From: Camarhynchus parvulus
Lineage: Eukaryota > Chordata > Aves > Passeriformes > Thraupidae
Length of the DNA stretch: 64,000 bases
Assembly (NCBI RefSeq): GCF_901933205.1
Contig: NC_044572.1
Span: forward strand, 23,336,501-23,400,500
Direction of reading: 5' to 3'
The stretch's first letter is position 1, and each line of letters begins with the position of its first letter. The notes beneath the pieces were generated by a model. The model was not told the DNA's origin. It saw only the letters and a list, made by a program, of their open reading frames with translations, and made no database searches. Both the position numbers and the translations under genes were made by a program. Shown piece by piece: positions 27,104 through 37,817 of the stretch.

Positions 27104-27140
27104 ACTTCAGTAATTGAAAATTACTGAAGTAATTTTCAAT
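27104..27140. repeat. Two overlapping 12-bp inverted repeats
   Basis: ACTTCAGTAATT (27104-27115) pairs with 27119-27130 across a 3-nt spacer. ATTGAAAATTAC (27113-27124) pairs with 27129-27140 across a 4-nt spacer. Both are perfect and they share their middle arm sequences, so the DNA can form one hairpin or the other but not both. Template switching during replication at a quasi-palindrome is the likely origin. Confidence 0.8.
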
Positions 27141-29689
27141 GTATTTCAATTGAGTTTCACCATAATGTGCCATTTCTAGGGCTTTTAAATAAAGTTGGTT
27201 GTACAAAAAGCCCATGTTTTCTAATTTTCCAGCATGGACACACAGCTCAGGAAATGACATCACTCTCCTAGTGCCAAAAATCAGATTGGAAGTCCTAAAT
27301 CTCAGCACACTTTCTCAGCCAGTGACGCAAGCAGCCTGCTAAAGTGAATGAAACCTTTGTCCTATTCAGTGAAACTTGGATTTTCGTGCCTTTTTCAAGA
27401 GCTCTACAAAATCTACCTGTTGGATATATTCATGAATTAAGTTTCAAAAGGTAAAAATCTCAAAAGTGACAAAATAGATTTCAGAATGGGATTCAGGCCT
27501 TTCAGGTTCAATTCTGGCAATGTTTTTTAAATAGCAACCGATTTTTACTTTAATAAAAAGTGCATAATATGATCCCTTACTCTGTAATAATTGCCAATAA
27601 CCATGAAGATTCAGAACAGAAAATAGCCACTGCAGTAAAACCAAAAAGAACACCGAGAAGCCACTTCTTTCCCCGAGCGTTATATCAACAATTTAGGAAA
27701 CGCTTTAGCCAAAGATCAACACACCCCAGAACAGTAATCGAAATGTAGCTATCTATATACTAATATAGTTAATGGAGATCAAAATTATGGTCCAATCCAG
27801 GTGACTATGTTTACTTTAGGGTAAGCTGATTCACTTTCCAGTCTCTGTTCACTATTTTGCAACCCATGCACGACACGAGGAGAGCCCTTAAGCTACGATC
27901 CCACCAAAACAGTACCTGATACCCTCTGTTTCTTCTGTTTCTTTCATTTCTTCCGCAAGTCTTTTTCTTTTTTTCCTTTTTTTTTCTTTTTTTGTCTCTC
28001 CAAATGGCATGAAGCCAAGTTATAAATAATATTTATGACACTGAATTCTCACACTGTTAAGCCAGGCCAGTAAATTTAGACTAAAAAGCATAAAAAGCCC
28101 AGCGATAACACCTCAAGAGTATAGAATCAACCTGTTAATTTTCTTGAAGTAGCAGATATTTTCATCCATCAATCTCTGTCTTTCCCCTACTGGGGCATAA
28201 AGAACTTAATTCACAAGACCCAGAGCACATCAAATAGAACACTGATGAAAATCACCACAATTTTTTAATCAACAGTGAGTGCCATGAGGTTTTCTCATGT
28301 TTGTAAATGCTCAGCATGTTTCAGCAATACAATGTCAGTCTTTACAAGAGGTAAACTTGTTGCATTACAGGAATATGAAGTACCATGCATCACTTCCAGC
28401 TCCACAGCAGTTGAAGAGCTTGTGGAGAACTACTTCAGAGCTAAGATACTGCCATTTCTTGGAACATACAGTGAACATGAGGTCATGCAATATTCTGGAA
28501 CAGTATGATTGAGGCTACTCCTTTTACAAATATAAATCAAGATCTGGCACTGTTTTGTTCGCTCCCTTCAGCTCTAATGTCCTGCACAGAAGTTTACTAG
28601 TTAAGCAGTATTGTTTATTTCTCTACACCAGGAGAGTGTTTCTCTTTTTTTTTTCTGTCTTGGCATCAGAACTTGCTCATGATAACCCAGCTACACATCA
28701 GCCATGCTTCTACAGAGCTGTTGCAACTTACACCTCCAAAGGAAGAGTAAAGTGAGTGGAAAATTACCCAAGGTTCCTTCACTGGGGCCAGTGAAAGAAG
28801 CGGTTTCTCTAATGACTAGCTGGCTTTTTCCTCCCCTAAAGCAAACTTCCCAGGCTTTAAATTCAGCTGTGCAAATGGTCCAGTAAATGCATTATTTTGT
28901 TTACACTAAACTATAACCCTAACAAAGAGATAAACAATACAGATTGGCCCTGGATAATCATGGATCTGCCATCTCCAGTGCTGATCAGACACGTGGGGGT
29001 CACAGCAGCTGTGCCACAATTCTGCTCACCTCTATCATAAAAATACACAACTGGCTCATGTCAATGGAGGAGAGAAGTTAGGAACTGTATAAAATTGCAA
29101 GGGTAAATATTTATTCATGCACATGAGGTGTACCAGCCAACATGGGGCACCATGAATGTGGATTTACACAGTTTCTTTTAGCCTTCATACATTCAGGTAC
29201 AACACAATTTGACTAATCACTGACAGCCACACTGCCGATTAGCAATCACAGTAAAACTTTGCAAAGCAGCTGTATTTTTCTAGGATTCTTGCTGCTTGTC
29301 TGCTGATCCAGATGTCCCTGGAGCCAGTCTTGCCAATTATCTATGATACAAGATGACACTGAGAGGGTTTCACAGATGTGTCAGAGAGGCTGGGATGCTG
29401 GTGGTTATCTCAGTTGTCCAGGCATATCTTTTATCATTCACAGACAGCTCTAAGCTTCCCAGAAGCAAAGGCATTTACTTCTAGGGCCAGGTAATGCTTT
29501 AGTTTGTTTTGTTAAAGCACGAACTATACTACAGTGTCCAGTAAAATACCATGATTCCATTGCATTACAGTATATCATGTATACATTAACTAACATATAT
29601 ATTAACTAAATTTCACAGTGGAAAGACTGACATACAATTACTAGGGAAAGGAATTTTTCTAACAGTTCCCCCATGTGTTGCAGGTGCAG
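27141..29689. other. Intergenic, no gene seen
   Basis: AT-rich apart from the pyrimidine tract listed separately. Overlapping + strand frames at 28275-28512 lie in two different frames and carry no domain. No RNA gene recognised. Confidence 0.6.
27923..28001. repeat. Pyrimidine-rich (T/C) low-complexity tract
   Basis: About 80 nt almost entirely of T and C on the + strand, with repeated CTTTTT(T) motifs. Such polypyrimidine tracts are common in introns and intergenic DNA and can form unusual structures; no function is implied. Confidence 0.8.
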
Positions 29690-30060
29690 ACGGGTAGTGG
29701 AAAGGCACTTGGGCTCCTCGTTGTCCCTCTTGCAGAGAGATTGTCGGGTTTGTCCTCTTCCCTTATGCCAGCACGGAAGACGGGCCCCGTGTGTCACCCC
29801 TTTGCCCGGTTAGACTCCTGCTGAAGCAGCACACGCCTTTACACGAGCCTATCAAACCCATGCAGGATCTGCTTTTACCTCACGGATTACGAGCACTGAC
29901 CATAAATCTCTTCAGAGCCTCGCGGGTGTCCGACATTCGCGGCAGGAGCAGGCCCGGCCCGTGCCCTCGGGCCGCCTCAGGCGGGACCCGCCGAGTGGTG
30001 CGGCCGCATTTCCAGAGCCGTTTTACCCAGCAATTCTTTTGTGGCTGAGCCAGTAGCCAG
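29690..30060. promoter_or_regulatory. Small isolated CpG-rich patch, candidate promoter
   Basis: I count about 25 CpG dinucleotides in roughly 370 bp by eye, against one per several hundred bp around it; the densest part is 29925-30010. Its right edge carries AAGATGGCAGC (30061-30071). This resembles the YY1 element AAGATGGCGGC often placed just downstream of start sites, with one CG changed to CA as expected from methyl-CpG decay. On the minus strand a plausible splice donor (GAG/GTAAAA) falls at 29879/29878. A weak, possibly bidirectional or germline promoter for a non-coding RNA, or a GC-rich retroelement LTR remnant, would both fit. The next CpG island, that of AKAP9, is 7 kb to the right. 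Confidence 0.4.
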
Positions 30061-30063
30061 AAG

Positions 30064-30165
30064 ATGGCAGCAGAAGATAAAATTTGCCTGAATTTTAGTC
30101 CCAGCTATTGCCCGCAAAGATGTGTTTCCCCGAAAGCCTTTTTCAGAAAGGCTTTGATTCACTGA
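30064..30165 (+). other. 33-codon open frame overlapping YY1-like motif
   Basis: An ATG in good context (A at -3, G at +4) sits inside AAGATGGCAGC and opens a 33-residue frame beginning MAAEDKICLN, ending in TGA at 30163-30165. I do not recognise the peptide. It would be a leader or short ORF only if the CpG patch just upstream really is a plus-strand promoter, which is not established. Confidence 0.15.
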
Positions 30166-30228
30166 AGCAAGCGGTGGGCTACAAACCGCTCGTGCTCAAC
30201 TCACGTAGTTTTTAAACCCTCGGGTTTA
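30133..30228. repeat. Cluster of three short perfect hairpins
   Basis: Three perfect inverted repeats follow one another within 96 bp: AAAGCCTTT/AAAGGCTTT (9-bp arms, 5-nt loop, 30133-30155), AGCGGT/ACCGCT (6-bp arms, 9-nt loop, 30170-30190) and TAAACCC/GGGTTTA (7-bp arms, 2-nt spacer, 30213-30228). They sit directly beside the CpG-rich patch. They may indicate a structured transcript or a remnant of a mobile element; chance clustering is possible for arms this short. Confidence 0.5.
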
Positions 30229-30345
30229 TAGCAAAACAAGTCGTGCTATAAAGAATGTTCAAGTTTGGTGACAACAAAAGCTGGAGTCATGCAAGGGAGC
30301 AGGAGCTAGGAACACAGGCTGGCCAGCTCCAGGGCGTGGGGCATT

Positions 30346-30485
30346 GAAATCACCGAATTGTTTGGGCTGGAAGAGACCTTTTAAATGTCATCCAGCTTCA
30401 ACCCCTCCACCATGGGCAGGGGCACCTTCCACTACAACAGGCTGCTCAAAGCCCCATCCAGCCCGGCCTTGAGCATCTGCTGGCG
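30346..30485 (-). mobile_element. CR1 LINE fragment, 3' end
   Basis: The + strand reads GAAATCACCGAATTGTTTGGGCTGGAAGAGACC, then a CATCCAGCTTCAACCCC block and the conserved ACCATGGGCAGGGGCACCTTCCACTA...CCCCATCCAGCCCGGCCTTGA motif. This is the reverse complement of the CR1 3' UTR and distal ORF2 end. The similarity fades after about 30485, and the octamer repeat is reduced to about one copy. Confidence 0.9.
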
Positions 30486-30770
30486 TGGGACCTGGCAGCA
30501 CTCAGCCCTGTCTTCACAGAAGGGCTAACAAGAAAAACAAGAAACCACTCTCAGCAGGTAAATGACTGGATCTGCTGTAAAGTCCTCATGGATCTGCAGC
30601 ACCCAGCCAGGTGCTGATGCACAATATTTTGTGGGTAAAGCAGGAGCAGCATGTGGTTCCATAGGAAAGTGACCATACTACATTCCCGCCTCATGATGCA
30701 CACCCCAGTGGGTTAGGTCTGGCTGGATTTACAGTGCACATAGCATATTTTCACAGTAGTTCACTCATCA
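30486..30770. other. Spacer between two CR1 copies
   Basis: About 285 bp with no gene. The first 50 bp might be a decayed continuation of the CR1 fragment to the left; the rest is unassigned. Confidence 0.5.
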
Positions 30771-31130
30771 TGGAATCACAGAATCATACAAAGGCCTGAG
30801 TTGGAAGGGACCTCAGAGATCATCTATTTCCAGCCCCACCACCATGGGCAGGTTGCTCAGAGCCCCATCCAACCTGGCCTTGAATACTTCCATGGATGGG
30901 GCATCCACAACTTTCTGTGAGCAGCCTGTTCCAGTGCCTCACTACTCTCACAGTAAAGATTTTTTCCTAACCCTGCCATCTTCCAGTTTGAGGGCATGCC
31001 TCCTTGTCCTGTCACTACATGCTCTTGTGAAAAGTCCCTTTCCATCTCTCTTGTAGGCTCCCTTCAGGTACTGTAAAGCTGCGATAAGGCCATCCCAAAG
31101 CCTTTTCTTCTCCAGGCTGAAATAAATCCT
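30771..31130 (-). mobile_element. CR1 LINE fragment, about 360 bp
   Basis: This is the best-preserved CR1 in the window. It begins TGGAATCACAGAATCAT (terminal octamers of the minus-strand element), continues GAGTTGGAAGGGACCTCAGAGATCATC, then the ACCATGGGCAGGTTGCTCAGAGCCCCATCCAACCTGGCC block and the conserved region down to TTCTTCTCCAGGCTGAA. That covers the 3' UTR and the end of the ORF2 region of CR1, 5'-truncated. Open frames of about 60-70 codons on both strands here come from the repeat and are not genes. It is a second copy in the same orientation as the one ending 285 bp to the left, probably a separate insertion. Confidence 0.93.
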
Positions 31131-34100
31131 TTTGCCAGGGTGTTAGTGAGGTCTTTGGAAGTCCTAAGTACTTCTCACAGCTCTGCTGTGTCTGTGTAAC
31201 TCTTTATTTGAGGCAGCAGAAGGTTTTCCTATAAGTACTAAAGTAAAGTGTAGGAAATTCTTTGTTCTTACTAGTACTAATGGAATTACCTGACCTGAGA
31301 TACCAGCTCTTTTTCCCCCATAAATAAAAAGGCATGAGTTCCAGGGTGGTACAATGATTTAGAAGTAATCCTTATTAAGTAATGATGCTTTTAATGTATT
31401 TTGAGACTTGCTGAAATATGAAAAAAAAAAAGTATTTTCCATTTTCTCATCAAAATACATTAAAATAATTAAAGTTTTAGGAAGCTATAGCTTCTTCAGA
31501 CTTTGTAATTGTTGCCTGGAGTACTTCATCTCAGATACTGTCAGAAATTCTGGAATTTCTAAAAATACACCAGGGATGCCGATCTGTCAGGTGAACAGTC
31601 TGGACAAATTTGAAGAGAAACTGATATACTCACTGGGGAGCGGTACTGTGCTGAAATGTGGACATTCTATTAAATTATTAATTTCTCCCATGTTCTAAAT
31701 GGAGTTTCATTAATTACACTTGACCATATAAAATAGCAGAATAGTAGGAAAATAGCTTGCTTTTATACCTTCCTATGCAATAGGCTGAAGAGATTCTTAT
31801 TCTGAATCTTCATGTAAACTTGGACAGTTGTGACCAATCATAAAGAAATATGTACTATAATAGTTCTACAGACATCACATACAAATAGCTGATTTTTGCT
31901 AGAAATTAATCTTTGTTGGTACCTCAAATATCAAGTGCATATTTGAAGCTGCAGGGTCACTTAACTAATTAGCTGTATTAGTTGCAATATTACTTAAATT
32001 ACCTTCCTTGATATATTATGCCTGCAGAATAAATTATTCATCTCACAAAACTTCTTAGCTAAAGAGTCTTGCCTCTTCCTAGTTACAGTCTTTTCATCAA
32101 AGCAACAAACAAATACCAGAGTATTTACCTTAATTAATTAAATTATAAGGGCTAGACTCAAATATGCATCCAAAAAGATATGTGGAGATTACAATTAGTC
32201 AAACTAGAAGCTCTACAATTCCAGCATTTAGAAAAGAAAGACACATCTCTGGAAGGTCTGTGTTATTGCAATTGTGCAAGAGGTCTGTGTTTCAACACTT
32301 TTGTCTGAGTTATTTTACCATATTTTCAGCAAGATGAAATATGCTTGGTTTTGGAAACAAGAAAAACACTTTGGTGTGCTCAACTTGATTTTGTCTGATT
32401 GAAGCATACTAGCAAGCCCACAATTATTCAAGTATTAATTGAATGCCTGGATCATATACATGGAAAGCTTTAGTGCCTGATTTCTTCTGTTACTTCTTAT
32501 AACAAAATTTACTTTGATTTTGAAAAAAAAAAGCTTGCTGTACAGACATTTGGTGTGACACTGGTTGCAATGGTTAATATAGATTTGTCTAACTTCACAG
32601 CTGCAGACAGGGGTTAAAATTATATTTTTTTCTAATTGTTTTTTCTTGTGTGGGAACATTTTGTTTTCATCCTGAGAGCCTGTTGGTTTTGTGTTTTTTT
32701 TAATAGGATTTGGTACTTTCATTTAGAAATAGATATAAGAGAATAGAAATTTTAGCTGTTACATAGGAACTTGATTCTAAAATATTCATCAGTTGCCTCA
32801 TTTAATGATTTTTCATACTGCTATGCCTCACCAGTGATTTCCAAAAGAAAACAGATGCAAAGAAACAGAAAAAAAACCCAACAAAAACACCCATGCTTTT
32901 AAAAGCATGTCTTCCTTACATCTCCAGCTCACTCACCTACTTTTTAGCCACCAAGCCTCACTGTTTGTTCTGTAATGGTATCTGTTCTACTCTGCTTTGA
33001 AGGAGAGAACTTTCATCTCTTTCTGAAACACCAGCTGGCCCTAACATAAATAACACACCTAAATGTCCCTGTGGCAATAGTTTTTATAACATGCAGTCAG
33101 ACTAGCTGAATACAATAAATCAAGTTCTACCTGAAATTTGAGTTGACTTCCACTTGCTAACAGCTAATTAAAATAAATAGGTAATCGCTAATCAGCAGTA
33201 CCTGCAATGGGTCTGTGAAATTGGAACTTTACATATTTTACCTGAATCACCTGCCTGGTTCAAGCAAGCCAACCAAGCAGCACTCTGGGAGACTCCAGTG
33301 TTGAGACTCAGTACAGCTGAAGAGCAGATGGTAGGGAACAGACTGTGACAAAGGCACAGGTAAGATAGTCATTAAGTCAACTTCATATTCTCCATGCAAG
33401 CTCACACTGAGGTGGAGGTAAATCTGTTTGGTTACCATGCACTATGACAGGTATGCACTAAGGCATTTCTGTACTGGCAGTACCATCTGCCATAGAACTC
33501 CCACTAGGTTCAGTGGAAGCAGGTGCATATCCTGGTCAAATAAAACCTTAACCATGGTCGTCTCTCAGAGGTGTCTCTTATTTTCACACTTCATCCCTTT
33601 AATATCCACTATAACAGAAAGTGTTATCCCACCAGGTGGGTTTTGAACAGCAAGTCAAGAGCCACAGCAGAACTGTTGGACATGCTGTGATGGTGATGAA
33701 AGACATCCCCCTCTCCCTTGCCATTGTCTCTGATGGGCAATATGATCTGTCTTAAGGTGAGAACTCCAGGTGGGAATTGCAGGAGGAATGATTTGGATGT
33801 TCAAATAATCAATCCATTCCAGAGATGGGGGAGTTGTGGTGATTACTATTGACTTTGGTATGCATCAACCTGTAAAATCTATAAAATGCTCCTGCAGACT
33901 GGGCCAGCTGAGTAAACTGGTATCTTGAGGTTGCTGGCAGCTATCTGGTGAATCCCCAGTCCCACAGGTACACCTGCAGGGCATATCCAGCCCTAAGACA
34001 GGGAACACTCACTTTTGGGTGGGTGAGTAAAGGTGCTAAGATCTGGTAAAACACAAAGAAAAAATCCTGAAGTAGCTACATAGGTGCTTTGTGATTCTGA

Positions 34101-34386
34101 ATTCTGCAAGCCCAAAGACTGTAAACCTGTTGATTTGTAGCCAAACCTGCTTATATTATAACCTTTTATACCTGCTTATATTATATACTGCATTGATAAC
34201 ATTTAAATGCTGTATTAGCAACAAATCTAATTATAATAATCTACATAATCACTGTCATATTTCTTGTACCTGACCAAAAGTCTTCTCTCTATCACTCTGC
34301 TACACATACATGTAAGAAGGTTATATCCATTACCAGGAGGATTACTCCTTTATGGATTATATCGACCAAATACAGACATTCAAAAC
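31131..34386. other. Intergenic, no gene seen
   Basis: AT-rich with short homopolymers. CCTGCTTATATTATA occurs twice 25 bp apart (34146-34160 and 34171-34185), a minor local duplication. The largest open frames are about 95 codons (31408-31698 and 32435-32722) with no domain. Confidence 0.65.
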
Positions 34387-34490
34387 TAAAAAAACCCAAA
34401 AAACCCCCAAACAAACAAACAAACAAAAACAACAGCAAAAAAAACCCCACAACAATAAAAAAAACCCAAAAAACCCAAACCTAAAAAAAG
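34387..34490. repeat. A/C-rich simple repeat
   Basis: About 100 nt made almost wholly of A and C on the + strand, with CAAA tetramers in the middle and AAAACCC-like units on both sides. It is a compound microsatellite and prone to length change. The strand bias is extreme: almost no G or T. Confidence 0.9.
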
Positions 34491-37129
34491 TTTTAATTTA
34501 AGAATTTAAGTTAAAATTAAAATCTAGAAAGTGGCATCATCATTGTATTGCTGCTAGGAAAACATCTGTCTGCTGTCAGGTATTTTTTTCTTACAAGATG
34601 GATCAGGGAATCTTATGTGATCCATATAGAAATCTTTCATTCTAATATGTATTTTTGTTGAAGAAAATAAATTAGAGTTACATAGTATTGTTATTAAGAG
34701 GTACTGCTGAAGTTATAACACCTGAGAATACACAATATCTGTGCTCCTTACATGTTGGAAGAGGTTGTATATGCCTGTGATGGTTTTTTTTATTTTTTCA
34801 TATTATTTGTGAATTACCAGCAGCATGTTGTGATCTGACAGCCCTCTGATTCTGGCTTCAGTGGACTGTGACAGAATTTGAATCTCCTAATCAGAACTTT
34901 GTGATTATCACACACAGTCTTTAGGCTTCATCTTTTGGCTTCATAGTCCACTAAAGCGCCACAATGTAAGTCACCAGGCATACATTCTCTGAACAGTGAA
35001 TAAAGGAAACAGAAGAGGTAGGAAGAATGTGGAGTTTCATTGTTACAGAAAATGCTGTAGATGAAGAAGCCTTTGTCCCTGTCCCCAGACAGACACAACT
35101 AAAAATTAGGTCTGATATTCAAAGCTGGTTCAGTGCCATTTTATATATGAATATTTTTCAAGAATAAATTTAGTTCTAAATAAAAATAATACGAGGCCAA
35201 AACACCAGTTCTTCTTGTTTTGGAGAATATCTGATATGTATTTCTTACCTTGTTAATCTGTTTCACTTTGCATATGCTGTTGAAAGCAGTTTACATGTTT
35301 AACTTACGTGAATTTAATGAGTTGTTAGAGTTATTCGGCACTTTCTTACATTCTTGGGCAAGTGAACATTATTAGTCAATTCTGAGAATTAAGCAAACAA
35401 GATGAATGCCCTTCTGTAACTGAAAGTTTAATTGGCTAACCAAGTTGTGAATTCCAGACAGCTTGCCCTGCATAAATGATAAAATAGGAATTAAAATAGC
35501 TACAGTAGGAAATCATACTGTATGGGTTTGGGGTTTTTTTTTCCCTAGGAGAGAAAGTCCTGTTCTTCCAATGTTGAGAGGATATGGAAATATAATTCCT
35601 TGAGATATTCTATCTAGTAGTAGTTTCCACAGTATTCTATTATAGTTTGTCAGTATGGTTATCATGACTTTCATAGTCATGAATTAGGTGTTAAGCTAAA
35701 ATCCATTAGAATTACATGGATATAAGTCTGTAAGTAAAAGGAAAATTAGGCCCATCAATTCTTAGCATTAACTCAAGAGCCCATTTAATTATAGGATTTG
35801 GAAAGTTTGTAATTATGTTCTAAATGGGATATTTACTGATAAATTATTATGTAAGTGTCATGTGTGTGTTAAATTTTACTGACATCTGATTGCTAGTTCT
35901 ACTACAGGGGCCTCTAATAGTCAAGAGGAATGTCACTGACACAGAAATGGTGATTTATTTTTCCCTCAGGGTTCTCTGGGCCTTTGTAGTTGCTGGGGAA
36001 AAAATTTCTATTTGTACAGGCTTTGAGGAGGTACTTCAATTTACTGACTTAGGAACATATTTTTAAGAAATGAACTCAAATTTATGTTCCTATAAAAATC
36101 TTTCCTCTTTAATTAATTCTTCTCATTTTCATTTGCTGCTTTCCTCTATAACATGATTTTCCTGTAGTGAAATGGCAAAGTCTGAGAACTTTAACTGAAA
36201 CAAATGTCTTGCTTCAAATATGAAACAACAGATAATGCAGACATTTTTCATTCCCAATGATGGATGGTGTTTTCTTTTTACATAAATGGTATACACTCCT
36301 TTTTGACTAAAGGTTGAGAACATTGTTTTGTAAACACAGGAATGCACATGATCTGTACCTATTAACTAATTATTTCAGACTTTTCCATGAAATGTAATGG
36401 AGGAGGAAAGGAAAATCCTTTGAAATGTCAGATTGTAGGTTTAGTTTACTTTGGTAGTAATATGGGTGTTTTGTTGCTAGGACACCTAATTGACTTTTAA
36501 AAAAAACCTTGTTCCTGGTCAGTAATACTGTGCAAATACTGTTTTCTTTTGTATTTTTGTTTGGTTGGTTTTTTGGGCGTATCCTGTCTTTGCTGGAAAA
36601 TTCAGGCAAGGAAAAATGTATACTAAAGGAACCACACTCAAAAGATCAGCAAAGCTGAGATCTAAGTTAATTCTGAAAGACTTTGAGTTTTGCATTTAGT
36701 AAAGCAGCATGATTCCAAATGCAGAATAAGGAATCCGTTCCCATTGCAGCTGGTACACGTTCCGGGGAAGCCTTTTTCCTTCCTTTGTGTGTAAGCCTGT
36801 GCCATCCATCGCCCCATCACAGTCGGAACCCACCTCAGGGGGAACTGAAAGAAAAAGCACAATAGCAGCACGTGATACAAGTGCTGTTAGCTTTTCAAGG
36901 CGCACGTTAAGTAGACTATTAAATTATCTAAGAATATTGCTCTGTATTTGCTGAGGCACAGAAATTGTATGAGCATTTAATTGCCACGTGCCATATTCCC
37001 CATTGTGCTTTTAACACAGTTCTTCCACCCCGTCTGGCACGACGAGTGCATGGTAAGTAATTTTAACGGGGGGGGGCTACACATCCTTTGTTGTCATCCT
37101 TACAGTCTGCGGCACACGCTCGGGAAGCT
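34491..37129. other. Intergenic flank of the AKAP9 promoter
   Basis: AT-rich to about 36.7 kb, after which GC content starts to rise toward the island. It includes a strong-looking splice donor on the + strand at 37052/37053 (ATG/GTAAGTAA) and a run of nine G at 37068-37076. No gene recognised. Confidence 0.55.
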
Positions 37130-37377
37130 CGTTGTATTGCCAAGCCTTAGATCGAGCTGTAGGATCCTGCAATTGCGTGAGCCGCGCGCCGGAGCAGGAC
37201 AGCACCTGGCAAACCAGAACTGTCAGAATTAGCCTTCAATCCCCTAACACGGGATTGGCGGGGCAGCACAACCCGTGTGCTGCCCGTTCAGAGCCCCGCG
37301 TTGCAGTCCAGCGGGCACCGGGCACCTCAGCAGTGCTGTTCTTTTGTGGGCAGCGGGAGCCCCCGCCTCTGCTCGCA

Positions 37378-37412
37378 GGGCGCGGGGGTGTGGACGGGGG
37401 TGTGGAGGGGGG
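37378..37412 (+). promoter_or_regulatory. G-quadruplex motif with 12-bp tandem repeat
   Basis: Four G runs (GGG 37378-37380, five G 37384-37388, five G 37396-37400, six G 37407-37412) are separated by loops of 3, 7 and 6 nt. That satisfies the usual G3+N1-7 quadruplex rule. The right part is a tandem repeat of GGGGGTGTGGAC/G (about 2.5 copies). It lies some 250 bp upstream of the likely start site, on the coding strand. Confidence 0.7.
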
Positions 37413-37619
37413 TGTGCCCACCGGTGCTGTCCGCGCCCGCTGCCCCGGGCGCCGCCGCCGCCCTGCAGGCAGGGGTCAAACGCGCTCCTCCGGAGGCGGC
37501 TCCGGCGAGACTCGGCGACAGCCGGGCGGGCGGGGGTCGCCGGCGGGCAGAGGCGCCGGGAGCGGCCGGGACTCGGGAAGGAGGGGCCGGCGGCGGCGGG
37601 AGGAGGAGCGGGCGGCCAC

Positions 37620-37625
37620 ACGTCA
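37620..37625 (-). promoter_or_regulatory. CRE half-site
   Basis: ACGTCA, the reverse complement of TGACGT, in the context CACACGTCACTTTCC. This is a CREB/ATF-family half-site, a common proximal promoter element. It lies about 37 bp upstream of the YY1 motif. Binding is inferred from the sequence only. Confidence 0.4.
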
Positions 37626-37656
37626 CTTTCCCCGGCCGCGTGTTTACGTGGAGCTG

Positions 37657-37667
37657 AAGATGGCGGC
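37657..37667 (+). promoter_or_regulatory. YY1 element
   Basis: AAGATGGCGGC matches the extended YY1 consensus exactly. In mammalian CpG-island promoters this motif in this orientation typically sits just downstream of the start site, which would put initiation near 37640-37650. Its ATG also opens a short upstream reading frame. Confidence 0.6.
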
Positions 37668-37704
37668 GCCGGTGGCCCCGCCACGGCAGCTGTCGTCGCC
37701 GTGA
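37660..37704 (+). promoter_or_regulatory. Upstream ORF in the AKAP9 leader
   Basis: The ATG inside the YY1 motif (A at -3, G at +4: good context) starts a 14-residue frame, MAAPVAPPRQLSSP, ending at TGA 37702-37704. That is 113 nt before the AKAP9 ATG and not in frame with an extension of it. If transcripts start upstream of 37660 this uORF would be scanned first and could lower AKAP9 translation; if they start within the motif it would be skipped. Neither is shown here. Confidence 0.4.
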
Positions 37705-37817
37705 GGCGGGACGGGACCGGACCGGACAGCGAGCGTGTGCGCCCCGGCTGAGGGGAGGCCGCGGGCCGAGCCCCTCGTCCTGCTGCCGGTAACACCCTGC
37801 TCTCCCGCACAGACGCC

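Noticed and set aside
30844..31056. Open frames of 62-70 codons on both strands
   Set aside because: They lie wholly inside the minus-strand CR1 fragment and reflect repeat sequence rather than a gene.
35643..35690. TCATGACT/AGTCATGA inverted repeat
   Set aside because: Arms of only 8 bp with a 5-nt spacer; expected by chance at this window size.
1..37129. MTERF1, expected upstream of AKAP9 on the opposite strand from mammalian gene order
   Set aside because: No minus-strand frame has the length or repeated leucine-rich helices of an MTERF protein; it must lie outside this window or elsewhere in this genome.
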